Shown in pieces: positions 16,767 through 25,785 of a stretch of DNA of 64,000 nt. The DNA comes from Microbacterium sp. NC79 (GTDB lineage Bacteria; Actinomycetota; Actinomycetes; Actinomycetales; Microbacteriaceae). The stretch is from assembly GCF_019061125.1 (NCBI RefSeq), contig NZ_JAHQYI010000002.1:372001-436000 (forward strand). Reading direction: 5' to 3'. How positions within the stretch are numbered: the stretch's first letter is position 1; every line of letters starts with the position of its first letter. Under the pieces are notes generated by a model. The model had not been told where the DNA came from, made no database searches, and worked only from the letters and a program-made list of their open reading frames with translations. The translations under genes were made by a program, and so were the position numbers.

Positions 16767-17771
16767 TTACTTACTCGTCGAGAACGCAGCATCAAAAGCT
16801 GCTGAAGGCGGCGTAATCTCGGCAAGCTTGCGTACGAACGCGAGCGCCTCGGGAGCGCCGATCAGGCGGTCCATGCCGGCGTCTTCCCACTCGACGCTCG
16901 TCGGGCCTTCGTACCCGATGGCGTTGAGCGCGCGGAAGATGGGCTCCCACGGAACATCGCCGTGGCCCGTCGAGACAAAGTCCCAGCCACGACGCTGGTG
17001 CGCCCATGGCAAGTGCGAACCCATGACGCCATTGCGGCCGTCGAGACGCTTGACCGACTCCTTGCAGTGCACGTGGAAGATGTGCTCGGCGAAGTCGTTC
17101 ACGAACGCGACACTGTCGAGCTGCTGCCATACGAAGTGCGACGGGTCGAAGTTGAAGCCGAAGCTCTTGCGGTGGCCGATGGCCCCGAGCGTTGCCTTGG
17201 CCGTCCAGTAGTCGTACGCGATTTCGCTCGGGTGCACCTCGAGTGCGAAGCGCACACCGACCTCTTCGAAGACGTCGAGAATCGGGTTCCAACGGTTGGC
17301 AAAGTCGGTGTATCCGGCGGCGATGAACTCGTCACTGGCCGGCGGGAACATCGCCACGGCCTTCCAGATCGACGAACCCGTGAAGCCCACGACGGTCTTA
17401 ACGCCGAGCTTCGCCGCCATGCGTGCGGTGTTCTTCAGGTCTTCGGCGGCACGCTGACGCACGCCCTCCGGGTCACCGTCGCCCCACACCCGCTCCGACA
17501 GAATGTCTTGGTGACGCGCGTCGATCGGGTCGTCGCACACGGCCTGCCCGGTGAGGTGGTTCGAGATCGTGTAGACCGACAGGTTGTTCGCGGCGAGGAT
17601 GTCGAGGCGGCTCTGCACGTACTCCGCATCGTCCCAGCGGCTGACGTCGAGGTGGTCGCCCCAGCAAGCGATCTCCAGGCCGTCGTAGCCCCAGCCGCCC
17701 GCGAGGCGAGCGACTTCTTCGAAGGGCAGGTCTGCCCACTGTCCGGTGAAGAGGGTGATTGGTCGCGCCAT
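16767..17771 (-). CDS. Sugar phosphate isomerase/epimerase (TIM barrel)
   Basis: A 334-residue AP-endonuclease-2-type TIM barrel starting [20 protein letters not shown]. Metal-ligand candidates are Glu in ALEVHPSE, Asp in FNFDPSHF, His in FHVHCKES and Glu in TSVEWEDAG, the tetrad expected for this fold. ATG 17771 has GAAAGG upstream; the longer frame overlaps the dehydrogenase gene. Family members include epimerases, dehydratases and, in recent work, 3-keto-glycoside eliminases. It lies 40 bases behind a Gfo/Idh/MocA dehydrogenase, suggesting that both act on one sugar or glycoside. Confidence 0.88.
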   Translation of the reverse strand: MARPITLFTGQWADLPFEEVARLAGGWGYDGLEIACWGDHLDVSRWDDAEYVQSRLDILAANNLSVYTISNHLTGQAVCDDPIDARHQDILSERVWGDGDPEGVRQRAAEDLKNTARMAAKLGVKTVVGFTGSSIWKAVAMFPPASDEFIAAGYTDFANRWNPILDVFEEVGVRFALEVHPSEIAYDYWTAKATLGAIGHRKSFGFNFDPSHFVWQQLDSVAFVNDFAEHIFHVHCKESVKRLDGRNGVMGSHLPWAHQRRGWDFVSTGHGDVPWEPIFRALNAIGYEGPTSVEWEDAGMDRLIGAPEALAFVRKLAEITPPSAAFDAAFSTSK

Positions 17772-17811
17772 TGTCGTACCTTTCTTAGTCCTAGTGATGT
17801 GAAATTCTTCG

Positions 17812-18987
17812 TTAGACGACGGCCCACGCGCTGTCGGCAGCGGAGCTCCGCTCGACCGCGTCGAGCACACGCTGCACGTGGAGGCCGTCGGCAAACGACG
17901 GGGTCGGCTGCGCGCCGGTGGCGATGCCGTCCATGAAGTCTTTGACCTGGTGTGAGAAACCGTGCTCATAGCCGAGCATGTGGCCCGCTGGCCACCACGG
18001 TGCCAGGTACGGGTGGTCTGGTTCCGTCACCAGAATCGTGCGGAATCCCTGATCGTTCGACGGCACGGTGGCGTCGTAAAACTCCAGCTCATTGAGGCGC
18101 TCGAGGTTGAAAACGAGGGCACCCTTCGAACCCGAGACCTCAATCGTGAGGGCGTTCTTGCGACCGGTTGCGAAGCGCGTGGCCTCGAACGAGGCGATCG
18201 GTGCGTAGCCGCCGTCAACGCCAAAGCGGGCGGTAAACACAGCCACGTCGTCAACGGTCACGGTGCCGCGTTCTTCTGCCGCGGTTCCGGAGAGCCCCAC
18301 GCCCTCGCCCAGCAGCGGGCGCTCGCGCACGATCGTGTCGAGCACGCCAGACACGCGATCAAGCTGCATGCCGGTGATGTATTCGGCGAGGTCGATCGCG
18401 TGTGCGCCAATGTCGCCGAGAGAGCCGGAACCAGCGCGCGACTTGTCGAGGCGCCAGGTCATCGGCCCGTCGGCATCCATCAGCCAGTCTTGGCGGTAGG
18501 CCGCGCGCACCTGACGGATCTCGCCAATGCGTCCGTCGGCGACAAGCTGCTTAGCGAATGCCGTCGCCGGTACACGGCGGTAGGTGAAGCCAACCATCGC
18601 GAGCACGCCATTCGCGGCAGCTTTCTCGGCGGCCGCAGCCATCTGTTCCGCTTCGTCCACCGTGTTGGCCAGCGGCTTTTCGCACAGCACGTGCTTGCCG
18701 GCTGCGAGCGCGGCGATCGCGATCTCGGCGTGGGAGTCACCCGGCGTGACAATGTCGACAATGTCTAGGTCGTCGCGGGTGATGACCTCACGCCAATCGG
18801 TGGCGGTCTCAGCCCAGCCCCACTTGTCAGCGGCAGCCTGCGTGCGCTCGGCATCGCGACCGACCAAGACGGCCATTTCGGGCTTGACGTCCAGGTCGAA
18901 GAACCGGGGCGCAACGCGCCAACCCTGCGAGTGGGCTGCGCCCATGAAACCTGCGCCTATCATGGCGACGCGTGCCGTGCGTGTCAT
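17812..18987 (-). CDS. Gfo/Idh/MocA family oxidoreductase
   Basis: A 391-residue NAD(P)-dependent sugar dehydrogenase. The Rossmann motif [16 protein letters not shown] is at residues 7-22 and the family lysine in CEKPLANT near 98-105. [14 protein letters not shown] helix carries the catalytic Asp/His pair. Architecture and several blocks (GFMGxAHS, TDWR, CEKPL, RTP/RVPA, SFADG near the C-terminus) resemble glycoside-3-dehydrogenases such as levoglucosan dehydrogenase as I remember it. This assignment is tentative; inositol or xylose-type substrates are alternatives. Cotranscribed with the TIM-barrel gene. Confidence 0.9.
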   Translation of the reverse strand: MTRTARVAMIGAGFMGAAHSQGWRVAPRFFDLDVKPEMAVLVGRDAERTQAAADKWGWAETATDWREVITRDDLDIVDIVTPGDSHAEIAIAALAAGKHVLCEKPLANTVDEAEQMAAAAEKAAANGVLAMVGFTYRRVPATAFAKQLVADGRIGEIRQVRAAYRQDWLMDADGPMTWRLDKSRAGSGSLGDIGAHAIDLAEYITGMQLDRVSGVLDTIVRERPLLGEGVGLSGTAAEERGTVTVDDVAVFTARFGVDGGYAPIASFEATRFATGRKNALTIEVSGSKGALVFNLERLNELEFYDATVPSNDQGFRTILVTEPDHPYLAPWWPAGHMLGYEHGFSHQVKDFMDGIATGAQPTPSFADGLHVQRVLDAVERSSAADSAWAVV

Positions 18988-19028
18988 TGCCGTGGTGACC
19001 TTTCAAACAACGATGTCTGCGGTAAATC

Positions 19029-19060
19029 AAATGTCTCGAGAGAAATGTCTCTAAGAGAAA
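19029..19060. promoter_or_regulatory. Two tandem palindromic units upstream of the oxidoreductase
   Basis: AAATGTCTCGAGAGA (19029-19043) is followed directly by AAATGTCTCTAAGAGAAA (19043-19060). Each unit is a short palindrome around TCTC..GAGA. They lie between a hairpin and the oxidoreductase start, so they may be operator half-sites for a local regulator. No experimental motif is known to me. Confidence 0.35.
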
Positions 19061-19064
19061 CGTA

Positions 19065-19102
19065 GGGGTGGAGCGCACGTCCCCCGAAATGCGCCCCACC
19101 CC
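19065..19102 (-). terminator. Hairpin after the substrate-binding protein gene
   Basis: GGGGTGGAGCGCA pairs with TGCGCCCCACCCC at 12 of 13 positions. On the minus strand it follows the binding-protein stop by eight bases and is followed by TACGTTTCTCTT. It probably lowers transcription into the oxidoreductase gene, keeping binding protein in excess. Confidence 0.65.
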
Positions 19103-19110
19103 GCGGTTAA

Positions 19111-20160
19111 TTAGGAGGCGAAGGCCAGATCGATGAACTGGTCGACGTTGTCCTTGGTGACCACCGGTGCGTCCAGCACGATGCGGTTCGGAACCGACGG
19201 CGTGATGAGGTCACCAACGGTCTTGTCCTGCGCGATCAGACGTGCCAGCGCGATGCCGTCAGCAGCCTGCGTCGACGGGTAGATGATCGTTGCCTGCAGA
19301 ACGGTGTCGCCCGACTTGATGAGCTCCATGGCGTCCTTGCTACCAGCGCCACCGACCATGAAGAATTCGTCGCGGTCAGCAGCGGTGATGGCTGCCAGCA
19401 CGCCGATGCCCTGGTCGTCGTCGTGGTTCCAGATCGCGTCGATCTTCGGGTTTGCCGACAGCAGCTGCGACGTTGCCGACTCGCCACCGGCAACGGTGAA
19501 GTCAGCGGCAACGCGAGCCGAAACCTCAAGACCGCAGTCCGAGAGGGCGTCCTTGAAGCCAGCCGAACGGTCCTGCGTCAGGGGCAGCGAGTCGATGCCG
19601 GCGATTTCAGCGACGATGGCGTCCTTGTTGCCGTCGAGCTGCTCGCAAATGTAGGTACCGGCCGAAACGCCCATACCGTAGTTGTCACCGAGCACCGTGG
19701 TGCGGGCGGCGAACGGGCTCGAGAACTCACGGTCAACGTTGATCACCGGAATGCCAGCCTGCATGGCCTTGATAGCAACCTCGGTGAGGGCTGCGCCGTC
19801 GGTGGGCAGCAGCACGATGGCGTCGACACCATCGTTAATGAAGGTCTCGACAGCGGCGATCTGTGCGTTGGCGTCGTTCGTGCCTTCAGCAACGCGAAGG
19901 TCGACGTCGGCGAAGCTTGCGGCCGCAGCCGTTGCGCCCGAGTTAATGGCGCCGAGCCAGCCGTGGTCGGCTGCGGGGCCCGAGAAGCCGATAACGACCG
20001 TGTCGCCGGTCTGTGCGTTTTCTTCAGAGGACGTGCCCTGGTCGACGACGTTGCCCTCTTCGGCACCACCGCTGGAGCAGCCGGCCAGGAGGCCAACGGC
20101 GAGTAGGGAGGCACCAGCGCCGGCGATGAGGCGGCGCATCTGCGTGAACTTCTTAGCCAT
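19111..20160 (-). CDS. Sugar ABC transporter substrate-binding lipoprotein
   Basis: A 349-residue periplasmic-binding-protein type 1 of the ribose/xylose class. The lipoprotein signal ends in LLAGC with Cys28. The mature protein starts with VVIGFSGPAADHGWLGAI and has the DGVDAIVLLP and GIPVINVDRE blocks of sugar-binding family B/RbsB-like proteins, with IDAIWNHDDDQG in the second lobe. It is divergent from the ATPase and permease genes, sharing a 203-base control region. The ligand is probably a pentose or a glycoside imported for the neighbouring enzymes. Confidence 0.92.
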   Translation of the reverse strand: MAKKFTQMRRLIAGAGASLLAVGLLAGCSSGGAEEGNVVDQGTSSEENAQTGDTVVIGFSGPAADHGWLGAINSGATAAAASFADVDLRVAEGTNDANAQIAAVETFINDGVDAIVLLPTDGAALTEVAIKAMQAGIPVINVDREFSSPFAARTTVLGDNYGMGVSAGTYICEQLDGNKDAIVAEIAGIDSLPLTQDRSAGFKDALSDCGLEVSARVAADFTVAGGESATSQLLSANPKIDAIWNHDDDQGIGVLAAITAADRDEFFMVGGAGSKDAMELIKSGDTVLQATIIYPSTQAADGIALARLIAQDKTVGDLITPSVPNRIVLDAPVVTKDNVDQFIDLAFAS

Positions 20161-20363
20161 GGACTTTTCTCTTCCTTGAGATGGTTCGGAGTGCTGTGTG
20201 TGCTGTTTGTTGACAGGGGCATCAAATAGCGTTTCACGTCACCATAACAGCGACACAACGCGCTGTCCACACCGATTTTGAATTCTTAGGTGGTGCACGA
20301 AATTAGCGCATATCCCCGAGATTGCCCGTTGCTTGATTCGCTCAATCGATATATGTTGTCGCC
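20161..20363. promoter_or_regulatory. Divergent control region of the sugar importer
   Basis: Lies between the binding-protein gene (minus) and the ATPase gene (plus). For the plus strand, TATATG at 20350-20355 is eight bases before the ATG with no Shine-Dalgarno, so this mRNA may be leaderless. An inverted repeat ACAGCG/CGCTGT spans 20247-20266 and TTGA/TCAA spans 20333-20345, overlapping the expected -35 to -10 region. These are candidate sites for the ROK repressor; neither is proven. Confidence 0.45.
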
Positions 20364-21881
20364 ATGACCAAAGTCGATCATGATGTACTCCTCGAGGTGG
20401 AGGGGATCAAAAAGTCCTTCGCCGGCGTGCACGCACTCACCGATGTGAGCATTGACGTGCGTGCTGGTGAGGTGCACTGCATCCTCGGCCAGAACGGTGC
20501 CGGAAAGTCCACGTTGATCAAGACGCTGGCCGGCGTGCACCGCCCCGATGGCGGCACCATTCGCTGGCAGGGTGAGACCGTCGAGATCCCTGACCCGCAA
20601 GCAGCCATCGCGCTGGGCATCGCCACGATGTACCAAGAGCTCGACGTCGTTGACGGCCTCACTGTGGCCGAAAACATCTTCCTCGGCCACGAAATCTCGC
20701 GCGGTGGCTTCACGAAGCGTTCCGAAACCACGCGCCAAACGCGCGAGCTACTGCGCCGTCTCGGCCACGAAAACCTCTCGCCGCACGCCGAAGTCGGCTC
20801 GCTCAGCGCCGCCAACAAGCAGATCGTGTCGATGGCACGCGCCCTCTCTCACGACATCAAGCTCATCGTGATGGACGAGCCCTCCGCGGTGCTCGACTCA
20901 GAAGAGGTGCGGAACCTCTTCGCCGTTGTGAAGGAGCTCACGTCTGCAGGAATCGCCGTGGTGTACATCACCCACCGCCTCGAAGAAATTCGGGCCATTG
21001 GTGACCGCATCACCGTGATCAAGGACGGCCAGACGATGGCCTCCGGCATCCCGGTCGGCGACACCCCCACGACCGAACTCATCCGCCTGATGACCGGTCG
21101 CACGGTCGAGAACGTCTTCCCGCCCGCGGCGCCGATTGCCGCAGACGCCGAAGAGATCCTCACCGTCGACAACCTGGCGCTGGGAAACATCTTCAGCGAC
21201 GTGTCGTTCTCCGTGCGGGCGGGCGAAATCGTGGGCCTTGCGGGCCTCGTCGGCTCGGGCCGTTCCGAGATTCTCGAAACGATTTATGGCGCCCGACGTG
21301 CGACGAGCGGAACCATCGCTGTCGCGGGTACCGCGCTGCGGCGTGGTTCCGTCAGCGATGCTGTCGCCGCCGGCGTCGGCCTCTCACCCGAAGAGCGCAA
21401 GAGCCAGGGCCTCGTGCTCACCGAGCCGCTCTATGTCAACGCGACCCTCGCATCGCTCGGTGACTTCGCTCGCGGCGGCTTCCTCGATGACCGCCGTGCG
21501 CGCAAGGCGACAGGCGAGCAGTTGAAGGCGCTCGATCTGCGCCCCGCAGACCCGAACCGTGCCGCCGGCACCCTGTCGGGCGGCAACCAGCAGAAGATTC
21601 TGCTCGCGCGCTGGCTCATTCACGGCACCCGCGTGCTCCTGCTTGATGAGCCGACGCGTGGTGTTGACGTCGGTGCGCGCACCGAAATTTACGGTCTCAT
21701 CCGCCAGTTGGCCGCTGACGGCAACGCGATTGTGATCGTCTCCAGCGAAATCGACGAGGTGCTTGGCCTCGCCGATCGCGTGCTCGTTATCGCTGACGGC
21801 GAGGTTCTCTCGACCGTGCCCGCATCTGAAATCGATGAGCACGGCGTGCTCAGTCTCGTCATGAAAGGAACCGCCGCATGA
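20364..21881 (+). CDS. Sugar ABC transporter ATP-binding protein, RbsA/XylG type
   Basis: A 505-residue protein with two ATPase domains. The first has Walker A GQNGAGKST (residues 42-50), Walker B LIVMDEPSAVLD and a degenerate signature LSAANKQ. The second has a weak Walker A GLVGSGRSE, signature LSGGNQQ and Walker B LLLDEPTRGVD. This asymmetry is typical of carbohydrate-uptake family 2 importers. It energises import of the sugar delivered by the divergent binding protein. The stop overlaps the permease start in ATGA. Confidence 0.95.
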   Translation: MTKVDHDVLLEVEGIKKSFAGVHALTDVSIDVRAGEVHCILGQNGAGKSTLIKTLAGVHRPDGGTIRWQGETVEIPDPQAAIALGIATMYQELDVVDGLTVAENIFLGHEISRGGFTKRSETTRQTRELLRRLGHENLSPHAEVGSLSAANKQIVSMARALSHDIKLIVMDEPSAVLDSEEVRNLFAVVKELTSAGIAVVYITHRLEEIRAIGDRITVIKDGQTMASGIPVGDTPTTELIRLMTGRTVENVFPPAAPIAADAEEILTVDNLALGNIFSDVSFSVRAGEIVGLAGLVGSGRSEILETIYGARRATSGTIAVAGTALRRGSVSDAVAAGVGLSPEERKSQGLVLTEPLYVNATLASLGDFARGGFLDDRRARKATGEQLKALDLRPADPNRAAGTLSGGNQQKILLARWLIHGTRVLLLDEPTRGVDVGARTEIYGLIRQLAADGNAIVIVSSEIDEVLGLADRVLVIADGEVLSTVPASEIDEHGVLSLVMKGTAA

Positions 21882-22897
21882 GCGAGCAAACCGCTGTGGT
21901 GACCGCCACTGCTTCGACCCCAACTCCTAAGGCTGTGAGCCGCATCTTTAGTGGTTCCGTTGGCCGCAACTCTGGCCTCGTTATCGCGCTGCTGCTGATC
22001 ATGGCGATCGGCGCGATTACCGCGGGCGAGCGCTTCACCAACGTCGACAACATGCTGACGATCCTGCGTCAGGCGTCGATCATCGGCGTCGTCGCGATTG
22101 GCATGACCCTCGTGATCATCGCAGGTGGCATCGACCTGTCGGTCGGATCGCTCGTCGGCCTCGCGTCGGTCGCTGCGACCCTCGCCACGGTGCAGGCGTT
22201 TGCGAAAGAAACGCACTGGATCGTGATGGTGCTAATCGCCCTCGCCGTCGGATTCGGCGCCGGACTCATCAACGGCATCATCATCGCGTACGGCAAAGTG
22301 GTGGCGTTTATGGCCACCCTCGCGATGCTCGTTGCGGCGCGCGGTCTCGCTGAAATCCTGGCCGAGCGCAAGACCCTCGTCGTGAAGGACCGCGAGTTCA
22401 TCAACGTGCTGAACGCCGACATTTTGGGCGTCGACATTCTGATCTGGATCTTCGCGATCGTCGCCATCCTCGGCTGGATTCTGCTGAACCGCACCACGTT
22501 TGGCCGCCGCACGGTTGCCATCGGTGGCAACTACGAAGCAGCTCGCTTGTCGGGCATCAAGGTCAAGCGTCACACCATGTGGCTGTACGCGCTGTGTGGC
22601 CTCACCGCCGGCATTGCCGCGGTCATGATGCTCGGCCGCACGACCGCCGGGACCTCGACGCACGGCATGATGTGGGAGCTCGACGCGATCGCAGCGGTTG
22701 TCGTCGGTGGCACGCTGCTGGTCGGCGGACGCGGAACCATGGTCGGCACCATTTTCGGCGTGCTCATCTTCTCGGTTCTCACCAACGTCTTCGTGCAGAA
22801 CAACATGACCTCTTCGGTGCAGGCCGTCGCCAAGGGCGTCATCATCATCGTCGCTGTGCTGCTTCAGCAGCGCTTCGCCAAGCCGTCCGGTCGCTAG
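21878..22897 (+). CDS. Sugar ABC transporter permease, RbsC/XylH type
   Basis: A 339-residue membrane protein with eight to ten hydrophobic helices. It has the family motif [22 protein letters not shown] block ([20 protein letters not shown] around residues 68-87) and the C-terminal [18 protein letters not shown]. It forms the channel of the importer with the preceding ATPase. It starts within the ATPase stop codon and is followed 35 bases later by xylA. Confidence 0.94.
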   Translation: MSEQTAVVTATASTPTPKAVSRIFSGSVGRNSGLVIALLLIMAIGAITAGERFTNVDNMLTILRQASIIGVVAIGMTLVIIAGGIDLSVGSLVGLASVAATLATVQAFAKETHWIVMVLIALAVGFGAGLINGIIIAYGKVVAFMATLAMLVAARGLAEILAERKTLVVKDREFINVLNADILGVDILIWIFAIVAILGWILLNRTTFGRRTVAIGGNYEAARLSGIKVKRHTMWLYALCGLTAGIAAVMMLGRTTAGTSTHGMMWELDAIAAVVVGGTLLVGGRGTMVGTIFGVLIFSVLTNVFVQNNMTSSVQAVAKGVIIIVAVLLQQRFAKPSGR

Positions 22898-22932
22898 CTC
22901 GACCCTCGAATTACCTACGAAAGCTGATTGCA

Positions 22933-24123
22933 ATGACTCTCAACCCCACCCGCGAAGACCACTTCTCCTTCGGCCTGTGGACCTTCGGCTGGCCAGCACA
23001 AGACCAGTTCGGTGGCGCCACGCGCCCGCCGGTTGACACGGTTGACGCTGTTCACCGCCTTTCTGACCTCGGCGTCTGGGGCATGACGTTCCACGACGAT
23101 GACCTCTTCCCGTTTGAGAGCACCGACGCCGAGCGTCGCACCGAAATCGACCGCCTCCGCGGCGCTCTCGACGCAACCGGACTCGTGGTTCCGATGATCA
23201 CCACCAACCTCTTCAGCCACCCCGTATTCAAGGACGGCGGCTTCACCTCCAATGACCGCGACGTGCGTCGTTTCGCGCTCCGCAAGGTGCTGCGCAACAT
23301 CGATCTTGCCGCCGAGCTGGGCGCGCAGACGTTCGTGATGTGGGGCGGCCGCGAGGGCAGCGAGTACGACGCGGCGAAGGACGTTCGTGGTGCACTCGAG
23401 CGCTACCGCGAGGCCGTCAACCTGCTCGGCGACTACGTTGTCGACCAGGGCTACGACATCCGTTTCGCGATTGAACCGAAGCCGAACGAGCCGCGCGGCG
23501 ACATTCTGCTGCCGACCGTTGGCCACGCCCTCGCCTTCATCGAGACGCTGGAGCGCCCCGAGCTCGTGGGCCTGAACCCGGAGACGGGCCACGAGCAGAT
23601 GGCGGGCCTCAACTACACCCACGGCATCGCGCAGGCGCTGGATGCCGGCAAGCTCTTCCACATTGACCTCAACGGCCAGCGCGGCGTGAAGTTTGACCAG
23701 GACCTCGTATTCGGCCACGGCGACGTACAGAACGCGTTCTCACTCGTTGACCTGCTGGAATTCGGCGGCCCGAACGGCGGCCCCACGTACGAAGGCCCGC
23801 GTCACTTCGACTACAAGCCTTCGCGTACCGAAGACGAGAACGGCGTGTGGGAGTCGGTCACGGCCAACATGCGCATGTACCTTGCGCTGAAGGAGCGCGC
23901 CGCTGCGTTCCGCGCTGACCCCGAGGTGCAGGAGGCACTCGCTGCCGCGAAGGTCGAAGAGATCAACACGCCGACGCTGAACCCGGGCGAGGGCTATACC
24001 GAGCTGCTCGCTGACCGTTCGGCTTACGAAGACTTCGACGCCGACGCGTACTTCGGCGGCAAGGGCTTCGGTTTCGTTCGCCTGCAGCAGCTGGCAATGG
24101 AACACCTGCTCGGCGCACGATGA
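22933..24123 (+). CDS. xylA: Xylose isomerase
   Basis: A 396-residue TIM-barrel isomerase that converts D-xylose to D-xylulose. Actinobacterial signatures are visible: [16 protein letters not shown] with the catalytic His, [24 protein letters not shown] with metal-ligand Glu and catalytic Lys, [15 protein letters not shown] and [16 protein letters not shown] with the metal-binding Asp cluster. Length is normal for the class I group. ATG 22933 is preceded by GAAAG. Its stop overlaps xylB in ATGA. Confidence 0.97.
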   Translation: MTLNPTREDHFSFGLWTFGWPAQDQFGGATRPPVDTVDAVHRLSDLGVWGMTFHDDDLFPFESTDAERRTEIDRLRGALDATGLVVPMITTNLFSHPVFKDGGFTSNDRDVRRFALRKVLRNIDLAAELGAQTFVMWGGREGSEYDAAKDVRGALERYREAVNLLGDYVVDQGYDIRFAIEPKPNEPRGDILLPTVGHALAFIETLERPELVGLNPETGHEQMAGLNYTHGIAQALDAGKLFHIDLNGQRGVKFDQDLVFGHGDVQNAFSLVDLLEFGGPNGGPTYEGPRHFDYKPSRTEDENGVWESVTANMRMYLALKERAAAFRADPEVQEALAAAKVEEINTPTLNPGEGYTELLADRSAYEDFDADAYFGGKGFGFVRLQQLAMEHLLGAR

Positions 24124-25556
24124 CACTCGTTGCGGGTGTCGATTCGTCGACGCAGAGTTGCAAGGTTGTCATTGTCGATGCCCAGACCGGCCGCGAGGTG
24201 CGGTCTGGGCGCGCCAGCCACCCGGCGGGCACGGCAGTTAACCCCGAGGCGTGGTGGGATGCTCTCCTGGTTGCGGTCGCCGACGCGGGTGGGCTTGACG
24301 ACGTTGCCGCGATCTCAATCGGCGGCCAGCAGCACGGGTGCGTTGCCCTCGATGCCGACGGCGCCGTGATTCGCGATGCGTTGCTCTGGAACGACACCCG
24401 CAGTGCCGCCGCGGCGCTCGACTTGCGCGCCGAAATCGGTGACGAGCAGTGGGCCGCACGCACAGGTTCCGTGCCCGTCGCCTCGTTCACCGTGACGAAG
24501 TTGCGGTGGATGCGCGACGCGGAACCAGCGAATGCTTCTCGTGTTGCCGCGGTTGCGTTGCCGCACGATTGGCTGACGTGGCGGTTGCGCGGATACGGCC
24601 CGTCGGGGGCGCTCGGCGCTGACCTGTCGGCGCTCACCACCGACCGCTCTGACGCCAGCGGCACCGGATACTGGTCGCCGCACACCGGCGAGTACGACCG
24701 CGATCTGCTGGTACGCGCGCTCGGCCACGATGCCGTGCTGCCGCGTGTTGCGGAGCCCGGCGAGACGGTGGGGGTTACGGCTGCTGTTGCCGGAACCATT
24801 CCTACCGGAATTGCGGTGGCTGTCGGTGCCGGAGACAACGCGGCAGCAGCTCTGGGGCTGGGTGCGCAGCACGGCGATGTGATCGTGTCGATTGGCACGA
24901 GCGGAACCGCGTTCGCGTCGGTGGCGCATCACATGGCCGACAGCACAGGCACAATAGCGGGCTTCGCCGATGCCTCCGGCGGGTTCCTGCCGCTGGTTGC
25001 GACGATGAACGCGGCGCAGGTCGTCGGCACTTTTGCTTCCCTGCTCGGCGTTAACTTTGACGAATTCGGGGAGCTCGCCGAGCAGGCCGAGTCGGCAGAA
25101 TCACCCGTGCTGTTGCCGTTCTTGGCCGGTGAGCGGACACCCAACCTGCCAGACGCACGCGCGTCATTACGCGGGCTCTCGTTGGCGAATACGACCCGTG
25201 CGGGCATTGCTCGGGCCGCGATCGAAGGCATGGTGTGTGGTCTCGCCGCTGGTGTTGCCGCGATTGCCGACCAGGGTGTGAGCTTTGACCGGGTCATTCT
25301 GATCGGCGGCGGCGGCAAGCTGCGCGCCACCCGCAGTGCGATGGCGCGGGTGCTGGGTCTGGCCATCGCGGTGGCCCCCGAGGCTGAGTACGTCGCCCGC
25401 GGAGCCGCTCTTCAGGCCGCCCGCATCGCATTGGGTACTGACGTTTCGTGGCCGCTCGATGACGTGATCGTGCACACCGAACCGCACGATCCCGCAATCC
25501 TCGAACGCTACAACCGCGCCCTCGCCGACTACCGCACCACCGGCGGCGCCGGGTAG
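24120..25556 (+). CDS. xylB: Xylulokinase
   Basis: A 478-residue FGGY kinase that phosphorylates D-xylulose for entry to the pentose phosphate pathway. The N-terminal domain has [15 protein letters not shown] and GGQQHG with WNDTRS; the C-terminal domain has the phosphate-binding [21 protein letters not shown] and [15 protein letters not shown] near residue 395. It is the last gene of the importer-xylA-xylB operon and is followed by repeat A2. Confidence 0.96.
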   Translation: MTLVAGVDSSTQSCKVVIVDAQTGREVRSGRASHPAGTAVNPEAWWDALLVAVADAGGLDDVAAISIGGQQHGCVALDADGAVIRDALLWNDTRSAAAALDLRAEIGDEQWAARTGSVPVASFTVTKLRWMRDAEPANASRVAAVALPHDWLTWRLRGYGPSGALGADLSALTTDRSDASGTGYWSPHTGEYDRDLLVRALGHDAVLPRVAEPGETVGVTAAVAGTIPTGIAVAVGAGDNAAAALGLGAQHGDVIVSIGTSGTAFASVAHHMADSTGTIAGFADASGGFLPLVATMNAAQVVGTFASLLGVNFDEFGELAEQAESAESPVLLPFLAGERTPNLPDARASLRGLSLANTTRAGIARAAIEGMVCGLAAGVAAIADQGVSFDRVILIGGGGKLRATRSAMARVLGLAIAVAPEAEYVARGAALQAARIALGTDVSWPLDDVIVHTEPHDPAILERYNRALADYRTTGGAG

Positions 25557-25609
25557 GCGAAAAGCACTTCAGTTGAGGCTCCCCCTCACCCGCCGGGCAG
25601 CCGCGTTGT

Positions 25610-25694
25610 GATCAAATGTCGAACACTTTCGACGGACACGCCGGTGAGATCGCTCCCAACGCGCCCGCGCGATCCATCTGTTCGACATTTGGTA
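25610..25694 (+). repeat. 85-bp element with terminal inverted repeats, copy A2
   Basis: Same length, orientation and ends as A1 (15331-15415): TGATCAAATGTCGAACA at the left and TGTTCGACATTTGGT at the right. About 72 of 85 bases agree by hand alignment with no gaps. Also between convergent genes. A1 and A2 exactly bracket the sugar block. Confidence 0.85.
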
Positions 25695-25734
25695 ATTCGA
25701 ACCGGCCCGGACACGCCGAACGGAACCACGCATA

Positions 25735-25775
25735 AAAAAGCGGTGCCGCACCCCGTAAGGAGTGCGGCACCGCTG
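25735..25775 (-). terminator. Terminator of the mevalonate-type operon
   Basis: Perfect 13-pair stem AGCGGTGCCGCAC / GTGCGGCACCGCT around a ten-base loop, followed on the minus strand by TTTTTT (complement of A 25735-25740). It lies ten bases after the permease stop. Confidence 0.9.
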
Positions 25776-25785
25776 TGCAAACGCG

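Noticed and set aside
22579-22932. Fusion of a permease fragment with xylose isomerase
   Set aside because: The upstream part is the permease gene in another frame; xylA starts at ATG 22933 with a normal N-terminus.
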